A stretch of DNA of 64,000 bases from Ditylenchus dipsaci (Eukaryota > Nematoda > Chromadorea > Rhabditida > Anguinidae): positions 58,653 to 122,652 of the forward strand of contig SADC01001257.1 in the NCBI GenBank assembly GCA_004194705.1, in the 5' to 3' direction. The stretch's first letter is position 1; each line of letters starts with the position of its first letter. This document shows positions 55,640 through 64,000 of the stretch, in pieces. The notes beneath the pieces were generated by a model, which saw nothing but the letters and a program-made list of their open reading frames with translations, did not search any database and was not told the DNA's origin. The position numbers were made by a program, and so were the translations under genes.

Positions 55640-56740
55640 ATGTCATTAATTTCGTGGCGAAATAAATTTCGAAAATCTTTCAACGCAGGTCAACTCAGTT
55701 TTCATGAAAAATGTTAAATTTTTATCATGCATTTAATTTATCTAATTTTTATGCAGAAAATTGCAACGTGATTTCACATGTGATTGAGAAGAACATCGGT
55801 TTTATAAATGTTCATTAACACGGCAATCCGTGACTGTAATAAAAGTCTTTATAAGTGTTTTAGGACTCGCTGAGCACGACTATCAGACCTCCTAATTAGA
55901 GTTATGGTTTGTAAAGTTTGGCACGGCGACAATTCCGCAAGAGACAATTCCGCGTCAGATTGTTCCGCGGAATTTAAATTTTGACGTCCCTGCTAGGCAA
56001 AAACCAAGTTGTGACACCGAGTTCGTGTTCAGCATCGTCGATTGCATACGCAGGTGCCTTTATATCTTAAACTCGAAGTAAATTTTAAAATAGAGAATTT
56101 TTTTCAAATGTTTTCAAAAATTATCCGTCGCGGAGGGAGGTAACCCCCAGACTGAATATTTTTCTAATAATGAATTAATCTCCATCGAAAACAAAAATGT
56201 ATGAGATCTTGTGATTTTTATTACATCTGACCTTAAAGGCGGTTTGTACAAATCCGTCCAAAATGTTTTTGTACGGCCGGCCGTCCAATATTTTGCCGTC
56301 TTGCTAAAATTTTCGCCGGCCGTCCACCGGCTGTCTGCTATAAATTTTTTCATGGCAGCCGTCCAATTATTGAAAAACACATCAAGTTTTAATTTTTAAC
56401 AAAATTTCTTGCTTTTACTGATTTTTAGTCGAAAAATAAGCCTTTTTTTAAATAAACAGCAATGGTTCTATTCACCTTCTTGGGGCATTATTATTATCCC
56501 CGTTGTTTTTTCTTCAAAAATGCCTTGGTCCCCGGTCCATTATGTTTATTGTAACACTGTGCTTATGGTGATCACGGTGATTAGTAAAGTTAACTAATCA
56601 TTCCCAGTTAACAAAACAACAGTTCAAAACCACAGGGACCCAAGGAATTTTTGAAAAAAAACTGGGGGACCAACAGGGCCAGCATTTCAATACAGCAATT
56701 TCAATAACATACTTTGAGTTGTATGTTAAAAGTATGGATG
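55640..56740. other. Repeat fragments, no gene seen
   Basis: 55985-56100 resembles the GGCGGAAAATTTGG foldback arm. 56225-56365 has repeated GGCCGGCCGTCC words. 56480-56690 holds an inverted pair of ACCAAGGC boxes (GCCTTGGTCCCCGG, CTGGGGGACCAAC). Confidence 0.4.
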
Positions 56741-56745
56741 CAAAT

Positions 56746-57108
56746 TTAGTGAGTACATTCATCGCTTCAACTGGTCAAAAGTTTAATTCAGAATACCGAG
56801 ACCTTAGTGCGATCTTGTACAGCAAGTCAAGATCCACAATACTTTTTTTACAGAAAAAGTTTGCTTTTCGGAAAAGTCAATTTCTTCAAAGAATGACAAA
56901 AAAATTCAAGTTTATCCAATTTTTCGGATTTTGGTTATTTTTCAAGAAATTGACTTTTTCAAAAAAGATATATCTCAACACTCGAAATTGGAAAATTATT
57001 CGTGAAAAAAGTATTGTGGATCTTAACGTGCTGTACAAGATCGCACTAAGGTCTTGGTAATTCTAAATTAGACTTTTGACCAGTTGAAGCGATAATGTAC
57101 TTACTAAA
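56746..57108. repeat. ~360-bp near-palindrome, relative of 39958-40751
   Basis: Ends TTTAGTGAGTACATTCATCG / CGATAATGTACTTACTAAA, then TTCAACTGGTCAAAAGT in both arms. The centre GACAAAAAAATTCAAG ... TTGGTTATTTTTCAAG matches the centre of the larger palindrome. Confidence 0.75.
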
Positions 57109-57109
57109 T

Positions 57110-58380
57110 TTTTTATTTATGCATCTGACTTCTTTCAAGGACTTTTACCCTTTATTTTTTTAATTATAAGCAAATGATAGATTGTTAGAAAGCCGAAAGT
57201 AAGGGCTTTGAATGGTATATTACATGTGCAAGAGTAAACATAAAAATTTACCTAATTTTTTTTATAGAAAACTCCGGATATTTTTGATTCAAACAAATAA
57301 ATTAGTTGTTTTTTATTGTAAAGGGCGTTGTCATTTTATTGATGTTTTAATAAACGTTATTGCGCATGTTTACTGTCATTCGAGTGCCTACCGTGTTTCT
57401 TCAAAATAAAAAAAAAGATCTCGTCGAAAGACAGTCAAGTAAAAAAGATATGAGCAAAGAAATAACGGCGAAAATTTGGGCCACCCTGTAAAGTCTATCA
57501 ATTTAGTCTTGCTCTTTTTCTTCAAATTAATAAGTACATCTGAGAGCCTTGAGCTAGAGGCACTTCAAAGTTAAAGAGTGACAAAAAGTAACACCTGCCG
57601 CCTTAGCAACAATGAATGCGTGGCTAGAAAATATTGACGGGGGAGAGAACTCAGTCCAGTTTTTGAAAAACGGTTTTTTGCATTTGATATTCGACATTTT
57701 TCATCCTAAGGATTTATTAGAACACTCTAGATTGGCTATGGCAAATCAGAACTCGCTAAATGCAAAAAAAGTATCCGCGGTTCCGGATACTTTTCTTACC
57801 TCGGCGGGTACAAATGCAATGTACAAAGCAAACATTTTCTTTGAAACATTTTCTTGAAACAATTTAAATCCACGTCATGGGGGAAAGTGGTCATCTAAGG
57901 TATTTTGTGTCATCTTCGGGTGATTTTCCAAATTTTCAGACTCTCCTTTTTGACCGACTAATTCAATGACCGACTAATTTAAACTATTATTGCTCAGCTT
58001 TTATAAAGTCATTTCTAGAAAAGTCTATTTTTTTTAGTTCGCCAGAGTTCTCGCTACAATAATAAACGGAAAATTTTGATTTTTCCGTCATGGCCAAGTT
58101 TCTTGAAAAATTACTCATTTTCATAGATTGCGTGTTTTAGAAAAAGTCACTTAGAATTAAGAGGAGGAGAGGTAAAACCAGCTGGTTTTCCTGATTTCCA
58201 TTTTCTGCACATTTGTAAATCATGTTTAAACGACTTCTAAGTAATTTTTATATGCTTAAAACGATTAAAAAGTTGTTTTCTGACACTTTTCCACGTAAAA
58301 AATAGATTTTTTGAGAAAATTCTTTGGCAAAAATAAGACTTATTGCCTTGGGGGACCAAGGCAAAACACCTTGTATTAAG
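57110..58380. other. No firm gene; one unassigned open frame
   Basis: ATG at 57612 opens 81 codons (MNAWLENIDGG, HPKDLLEHSRLAMANQ, VPDTFLTSAGTNAM) with reasonable composition but no recognised family and no clear splice context. It contains an AAAGTATCCGCGG / CCGGATACTTTT hairpin, which argues against coding. 58345-58370 is a self-complementary TTGCCTTGG-GGG-ACCAAGGCAA. Confidence 0.3.
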
Positions 58381-58740
58381 GGATTCTAGCGTTTTGGTCA
58401 CTGGAGCTGGGCAAAAAGTACCTCTGAATGCCTTTTTGATCAAGAGTCTTGCTCGGAATCATGTCTAAGGTATGTGAGTGCGCGCATCTCTAACTCTCAG
58501 CCCCTGCGCCCCCTTCGGGGGCGCAGGGGCTTGGTTGCTTGGGTTGAGATGCGCACACCCACATACCTTAGACGCAAATCACTCGAAAGTGACTGTGGAT
58601 GCATAAAAACGTATGCATACCAGAGTTTATTTATGCGGTAGACCCCAGTCAACAAAACTATGTTCAAATTCCATCTTTTTGTGGTATCCAAGTACCCTTT
58701 CAGGTTGGATTGCCTTAGGGGATCAAAGCAAAAAGTCAAA
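58380..58740. repeat. GC-hairpin repeat family, copy 4
   Basis: Hairpin 58465-58573 with GTGAGTGCGCGCATCTCTAA / GAGATGCGCACACCCACATA arms and a CCCCC-TTCG-GGGGG loop. Then CGAAAGTGACTGTGGATGCA and TTTATGCGGTAGACC. Confidence 0.65.
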
Positions 58741-59124
58741 TTTCAGTCGAAAATTTTTTTTTTCAAAAAAAACGATTTTTGTGTGGAAAAGTGTCAGAAA
58801 TGACTTTCTTATCGTTTTAAGCACATAAAAGTTACTTAGGAGTCTTTTAAACATGATTTACAAATTAGTAAAAAATGCGCGGGAATTCAAGAAACTTCTA
58901 TGCACCGAAATTTTTTAATTATTATTATATAAGAAAATTTCTTATACGAAAAATATCCTTTTGACATGATGTCAACAACAACAACAAAACTGAGAACTAA
59001 TGGAATGCAGCTGATTTTAATGATTCACATAAGAATGTCTGACATTGCGTTTCCACTTGACAACTGGTTTCCCTGATCCATTGTTTGAAAACCAGCTTGA
59101 GTCCGTAACAACTGGTAGTGATGT

Positions 59125-59629
59125 TCAGGATAAAAGCAATATGAATAGACACAGTCGGAGCTTATTTGCAGCGACACCATCGGCGATGCTTAAAGATGAT
59201 TTTAGACAAACAAAACATTAATAAAAAAGAAAAAATCTTACATTTCATTTGCTATTCTGTAACCATAATAGAAATAGACCACGCAAGCAAAAAAAAGACT
59301 AAACAATAGTAGCCCTTCTTCAAAGCAATTAGGACTGTACCAAAAGAACTGAGAAATATTTTTGAATCCTTCGTTTTCCACTTCATATTCACCTTGACAA
59401 GTTTCGCATTTCTAAAGTCAAAAGATAGTTGATACTGATTGATACTGACGAAAAAAAGTAATTACCGATCGTGACTGTATTTGATCCAAGTATTGAGACA
59501 TTCTTCATGAACGAAGGCATTAGATCCTTTGCATCTGCACGGTGAAACGAAATTTGTATACTCAGATTCGTCCAAACAGATTCTGCACAAATCCAATGGA
59601 GATGCTGTTTCGAAAATTTTGGAAGTCAT
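59125..59629 (-). CDS. MARCH-type RING-CH membrane E3 ubiquitin ligase
   Basis: Three exons: 59466-59629, 59242-59411, 59125-59188. Opens MTSKIFETASPLDLCRICLD, then the RING-CH ligands SPCRCKGSNAFVHEECLNTW and, after the first intron, KCETCQGEYEV: C-x2-C, C-x-C, H-x2-C, C-x2-C in the C4HC3 order. A hydrophobic stretch follows (LLLFSLFFACVVYFYYGY) and a second at the C-terminus (LRLCLFILLLS-stop). That fits a two-membrane-segment MARCH ligase, which ubiquitinates membrane proteins. Exons 2 and 3 agree in phase; exons 1 and 2 miss by one base (after HDR), suggesting one deleted G at the donor. An AG at 59637-59638 just before the ATG could be a 5'-UTR or trans-splice acceptor. Confidence 0.75.
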
Positions 59630-59649
59630 CTTTGCACTAAAACTCAGAA

Positions 59650-60270
59650 AACTAATAACAACAAAGAAAAATGATCATAAAACACACAAAGGTTCTTGAG
59701 TGCAATATCAGTAAGAAAAAATTCGCAAAAAATAGATAAAAGTATAAAGCAAATCATTTTTTTGATTTCTTTCATTAATTCAGTCTTTTAGTTCGATATT
59801 TTGTGGGTTACAGCATAGAATTGACCAACCCCACGCAGAGTGTTCTGATGTAAGAAACAACTTCATATTCGTGTTTCTTACCCGATTTCTAAAAAAAAAG
59901 CCGCGTGTTTCTTATTCTGTAAAAAAATTCAAACCACATGGTAGTACCATGGTTTTTAGTCAGCATTTTAAATATATGAATTGGCGCCTTTTGAATTTGA
60001 AAGGGCATAAGAGCTGTATTGGGAGGGGACGGTAATCACAAGGGGCCACTTTTATGGCAGAATGATAATCAAAAAGGAAATGATTATATTTTTTGGCTGT
60101 CTTACCATATTTTTCATTGGGCCGTGGCAAAAAGGAGTCTCTATATGCATTTCTGATCAAGAATCTTGCTTGGAATTGGTCAGTTACCGGTGATTAACCA
60201 ACCCTACCTTTATCCCTTTGAAAATTCAAAAGGCGCCAATCCATCCAAGCGCTCTGCGTGGGAGGACTCT
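59650..60270. repeat. GC-hairpin repeat family, truncated copy, plus AT-rich DNA
   Basis: 59960-60170 carries GGGCGTG-type family blocks (GAGCTGTATTGGGAGGGGAC, GGCCACTTTTATGG, GGAGTCTCTATATGCATTT). An outer inverted pair CCACGCAGAG / CTCTGCGTGG and TTGGCGCC/GGCGCCAAT frames it. No gene. Confidence 0.5.
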
Positions 60271-60273
60271 ATA

Positions 60274-61139
60274 CAGTCGGACCTCGCTATAGTGCGAACC
60301 CTGGGGTCAACCCAAACTCGCACTATAGTGGAAGTCGCACTATATCGAGGTCCTCAAACCACTTTCCATCCATCCGTTACTGGCAGTAAATTCTTCGATT
60401 CCCAACTTGCTTGCGATCTCCAGAGCTTCTTCCTGAATGTATTGAACAATGTAATAAAGCAGGGAGAAAAAGGAAAAAAAATGTTAACTCGAACAAATCG
60501 CCACTAACAGAAACGTTCTCACTCCTAACTTGCTTGAACCAAATGATGAGTGCTTCTTCCAATTCTTCATTCTTGCCAGGTGTTAGCCGCGCACGCTTCA
60601 ATTTTTTTCCATCTGCAACTGCTTTGAAAATTGATTCTTTGCCTTTGAGAATATTTCGCACGCTTGATTCTGGAATTTTGAATTGCCGAGCCAGTGCGCT
60701 TTGATTGCCATTCTTTTCAGCTGCATGAATAACCTCCTTCTTGAACTCCAGCGAGAAAGCGCGACGTTTGTTAGGAGTGCTTCATTGCAAAATAACTAAA
60801 ATAATAAAAATTACAATGGCGTTACACGTCAGAGACTAAAAGAAGAATGAGTATCTTAGTAGTTGTTTGCGACTGTACCAATAATTGATTTTTCGGCGAA
60901 TTCAAAATCCTGTAATTTTTAACATAAATTTTTATGAAATCGCACTATATCGGAGGTCATTTTATTTGTCGGGACCGCGTCAGGTTCGCACCATAGTGGA
61001 AGTCGCACTATAGTGGGGTCGCACTATATTGGAGGTCTAGTCAGCCTTATTTGGGGCTAAACCAACCAAACTGGTCCTGAACTCGCACTATAGTGGAAGT
61101 CGCACTATAGTGGGGTCGCACTATAGCGAGGTCCGACTG
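60274..61139 (-). mobile_element. Tigger/pogo element relic with CENPB-type HTH
   Basis: 866 bp, ends CAGTCGGACCTCGCTATAGT / ACTATAGCGAGGTCCGACTG, TA on both sides, with extra GTCGCACTATAGTGG repeats inside each end. The minus strand about 60490-60770 encodes KRRAFSLEFKKEVIHAAEKN, ALARQFKIPESSVRNILKGK, and KNEELEEALIIWFKQVRSEN, the tandem HTH of CENP-B/Tigger transposases. The DDE domain is missing and the start codon is out of frame by one base. This is the only pogo-family copy here that keeps protein sequence. Confidence 0.8.
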
Positions 61140-61752
61140 TACTCAAACCCTTTTTAGAAAAATAGTTCCACTTATAGCCCATTCACATTCTTTGAGTTCG
61201 AGTTCGGGTTCTCTTAAGTGAACACCTTTTATCCGATTTCAAAGTCAAAGAGCGTGGATAGCCATTAATAATCCTAGTTATAATTCAAAATCACGGAGTA
61301 CAAAAAGGTGTTATCATTTGAAAAAAGAAAAGAAAAAAATAAATTTTCTTCAAAAAATTGCAATATTAACTGAGTGTGAAATACTCTATAAAATGTGGAG
61401 GGAGCGCAAACTTATCATTGATAATAGATATACAGATAAAAAATCTTATCAGAGCTATTATACAGATACCGTACATTCTAAAATTGAAGACTTTGGGGTT
61501 CTAATTTCAATTCTCTAAAATTCTTGAAATTATCAATCAAAAATGGCTGAACTCTGAAAGCTTAGTCAAAAAATAGGGTGGGCGTCTATAGGAAGGTGGG
61601 CTTCTGTTAGAGAAAATAGTGTAAACATAGCAATCAAGAAAAGAATTTTAAAAATTTAAAAGTAAAGTCGCAGAAGTATTTAATTCCACAGCATGGTATG
61701 TTTGAAAAACCTAGGCACCGACAAATTTGTTGTTTGTTTTACTACTTTGGAG

Positions 61753-61987
61753 CAAATTCGGTATTCACACCCAGTCAAAAATCAGCTTGGGGGACCAAGG
61801 CAAATTATTTCATAAAAAATTTCACAAAAAATTTAATTTTTATTACAGAAAAATTTATTTTTTATAAAAAATAATCTTATGAAAAAGTTTAAATAATTTA
61901 TAAAATAAAATTGCCTTGGTCCCCCAGCTGATATTTGACTGGGGTGTGTATATCCGAAGTTGACTGTGGTGTGAATACCGAATTTTG
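61753..61987. mobile_element. Palindromic MITE with inverted ACCAAGGC boxes
   Basis: Outer ends AAATTCGGTATTCACACC / GGTGTGAATACCGAATTT. Inner CAGTCAAAAATCAGC followed by TTGGGGGACCAAGGCAA, mirrored by TTGCCTTGGTCCCCCAGCTG. Confidence 0.7.
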
Positions 61988-61989
61988 GC

Positions 61990-62600
61990 CTACTTTTCAT
62001 ATGAACTGCTGTAGTTTTAATACCAAAATAATGTACATGGATAATAAACGATAATGTCAACGATTTTTTCGATGATTAACACGGGAAAGGCCGACTGTGA
62101 TGTTCGAAGTATCGACCTAACTTTTAATTCTGCCTCGACCTATGCTTCTGTTTTTGCGAAAATATAATTGAAACATGCTCAAACAAGCCATTTAAAAAAA
62201 TTGTTATTTTTGATTCCAGAAGACTGTTCTGGGTGTATAAAAGTCTCTATATTGGTACTTATATAGAACATGCCCACCACCATAATTTGTTCATATCTTG
62301 CACAACCCAGTCCCAAACAAATTGCATGTTCTATATAACTACCGTACCGTATTTTACCAATACATTCATAATTTATTTCAATCATTTCTACTTAATTGAT
62401 AACCCCGGATCTCAGCTTTCAGATGTGGTATTCAAGCTTGTTTGAAGCTTGGTTTTTTTGGTCAAATAAATTGAAAAGTAGAAAAAAGGACATTTTTCGG
62501 AAATATGGATTGTCTTTAAACTCAAGAAAAAAAACTGTTTACACTCAGTTTACAAAAACGAAAAATACCATGCAGAAGCTTATAAAATTCCATAGAATTC
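61990..62600. other. AT-rich DNA, nothing recognised
   Basis: Short open frames only, none with domain character. Confidence 0.35.
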
Positions 62601-62609
62601 CATATTAAC

Positions 62610-62910
62610 CATTCTCCCACCTCAACCACCCTAAGCACTGACTTAGGGTGGTTAGTTACTGATTTATTGCAGTTTATGATGGTTTGGGTGCTTTGAGGTG
62701 GTTGAGAGTGGTTAAGGGTGAAATTCTGAGCGATTTAGACCATTTGACTGGAATTCTGATCCGCTCAATCGATTTTTCGCTAAAAGTTTACACCCCCTTT
62801 AGTAACCCCCAAAAAACCAACTTTTAGGGGCTCTTGGCCACTCTGGGGTGGGATTCTGAGAAATCCAAGTTACTTTTGACTAAAAAATTCAAATTCCCGC
62901 AGAGTTTAGA
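62610..62910. repeat. GGTGGTT repeats and fragment of the 51580 foldback
   Basis: 62615-62720 has CCACCCTAAG / CTTAGGGTGG and GAGGTGGTTGAGAGTGGTT words. 62720-62900 matches the central part of 51580-52195 (GGGATTCTGAGAAATCCAAG). Confidence 0.5.
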
Positions 62911-62964
62911 ATTAAATTACACAAAATAATCTTTTTACTGACATAAATAATGTTTTCGTTATGG

Positions 62965-63408
62965 TCATTTATAAACGTTGTCGTTGTCGTCGTCGTTGTC
63001 GTTGGAAATATTTTTTATAAACAACCTCTTTTTCGCCAACGACGACGACAACGACGACCTATTTATAAAAACAAGACGCCGAGGACAACGACATTTTTTA
63101 TTCAAAATGGAGAACAAAATTTCGCATTTTTAGTCGAGCTTTCGAGTGAAAGCGTGTGGAGAATATAGTTAATCCTTAAATTCTGACTTAAAAATGCAAA
63201 ATTTTGTCTGATTTGGAAAGAAAAATTTTCCGTTGTCGTTTATTTTTTATTTATTTTATTTTTTATTTATTGTTTATTTATCGGATTTTATAAATATGTC
63301 GTCGTTGTCGTGGTCGTCGTCGTTGGCGTTTGTCGTTGGCGTAAAAATGCCTTTATAAAACATTTTTCCAACGACAACGACGACGACAACGACAAGTTTA
63401 ATAAATGA
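62965..63408. mobile_element. Foldback element with GTCGTTGTCGTC arms
   Basis: Ends TCATTTATAAACGTTGTCG / CGACAAGTTTAATAAATGA. Each end has inverted (GTT/GTC)n blocks of about 30 bp, with second blocks at 63030 and 63295. No coding. Confidence 0.65.
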
Positions 63409-63666
63409 GCATTAGATATAAAATTCTTTCGTGAGGTAAATAATTTTTTTGTGAGATAAATCATCTTTTTCGCAAACCAATCAATATATAGACATTAAAA
63501 ATGTGTTGATTCTGTGATTGAAATCACAATAATCAAAAACCATTTTGACTTAAATTTTTTTGCTTTACTAATCCTTAATTTTAACATCGGATTTTGTTTC
63601 AGGCATGGTCGATTTGCTTAGGAAAGGGCCATTGAAATTTTGAAAAATTACTGTCAAATTTTGAAT

Positions 63667-64000
63667 TCGAGGCGAGGATAGGCGAGGGTAGGCGAGGATA
63701 GGCGAGGGTAGGCGAGGATGGCGAGGATGTGTGAGGGTAGCGAGGATAGGCGAGGGTAGGCAAGGATAGGGAGGTAGGCGAGGATAGGCGAGATGGCGAG
63801 GAATGGCGAGGATAGGCGAGGATGTGTGAGGGTAGGCGAGGATAGGCGAGGATGGGCGAGATAGGCGAGGGTAGGCGAGGATAGGCCAGGGTAGCGAGGA
63901 TGGGCGAGGGTAGCGAGGATAGGCAGGGGTAGGCAAGGATGTTGAGGGTAGGCGAGGAAGGCGAGGATAGGCGAGGATGTGTGAGGGTAGGCGAGGATAG
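63667..64000. repeat. GGCGAGGATA / GGCGAGGGTA minisatellite
   Basis: More than 30 units of 9-11 bp, runs beyond the window end. Interspersed GATGTGTGAGGGTA variants recur at about 63720, 63820 and 63975, hinting at a higher-order unit. The Pro/Leu/Ser-rich minus-strand frame is a repeat artefact. Confidence 0.85.

Noticed and set aside
57612..57857. Confident small gene
   Set aside because: Open and protein-like in part, but a perfect hairpin lies inside it and no family or transcript signals are recognised; kept only as a weak note.
62179..62445. Paired open frames of about 70 residues
   Set aside because: Mirror-image frames around self-complementary TATAGAACATG words; no domain or splice support.
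63667..64000. Telomeric repeat (TTAGGC-like)
   Set aside because: The words TAGGCGAGG contain TAGGC, but the unit is 9-11 bp and variable, without the 6-bp TTAGGC periodicity.

Overview
This is eukaryotic (metazoan) nuclear DNA, AT-rich and loaded with repeats. Genes are split by mostly short introns (about 35-200 bp, longer where transposons have landed). The gene content includes a BBSome subunit (a ciliated animal), a MATH-BTB (BATH-like) gene, and a gene with two ShKT domains. BATH and ShKT families are most expanded in nematodes, so a repeat-rich nematode is my best guess, at moderate confidence. There is no bacterial, organellar or viral signature.

Layout. 0-1.6 kb: C-terminal exons of BBS2 (+). 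1.6-8.8 kb: repeats around an FKBP-domain exon, with a foldback element and a complete non-autonomous Helitron. 8.8-12.3 kb: a large nested inverted-repeat structure whose arms are tandem repeats and whose interior holds acyl-CoA-synthetase-like exon remnants (-). 12.5-13.7 kb: a CCHC zinc-knuckle gene (-) with an internally duplicated exon pair. 14.8-19.7 kb: a BTB-BACK gene (-) whose main intron holds a hAT transposon (+) with a perfect 8-bp target duplication. 21.1-22.7 kb: a second copy of the FKBP segment. 23-26 kb: nested repeats and a small unidentified gene (-). 27.7-32.6 kb: VPS4 AAA-ATPase (-), 18 exons readable. 36.5-41.6 kb: an Ala/Lys/Glu-rich coiled-coil gene ending in two ShKT domains (-). 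47.4-48.5 kb (perhaps to 49.6): the MATH-BTB gene (-). 54.5 kb: a well-defined exon of an unidentified gene (-). 59.1-59.6 kb: a MARCH-type RING-CH ubiquitin ligase (-). 60.3-61.1 kb: a pogo/Tigger relic. 63.7-64.0 kb: a minisatellite running off the end.

The host genes look like unrelated single-copy neighbours, not a pathway. The striking content is the mobile DNA. At least eight elements have recognisable ends and plausible target duplications (Helitron, hAT, Merlin, pogo, Harbinger-like, MULE-like, foldbacks). The two FKBP copies act as natural filled and empty sites. One miniature element sits inside the BTB coding exon and appears to carry its own splice sites. A short box, GGGGGACCAAGGC, recurs in many otherwise different miniature elements. 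Several conserved genes show isolated one-base deletions, often in homopolymers, so I suspect residual assembly errors and have been cautious with pseudogene calls.
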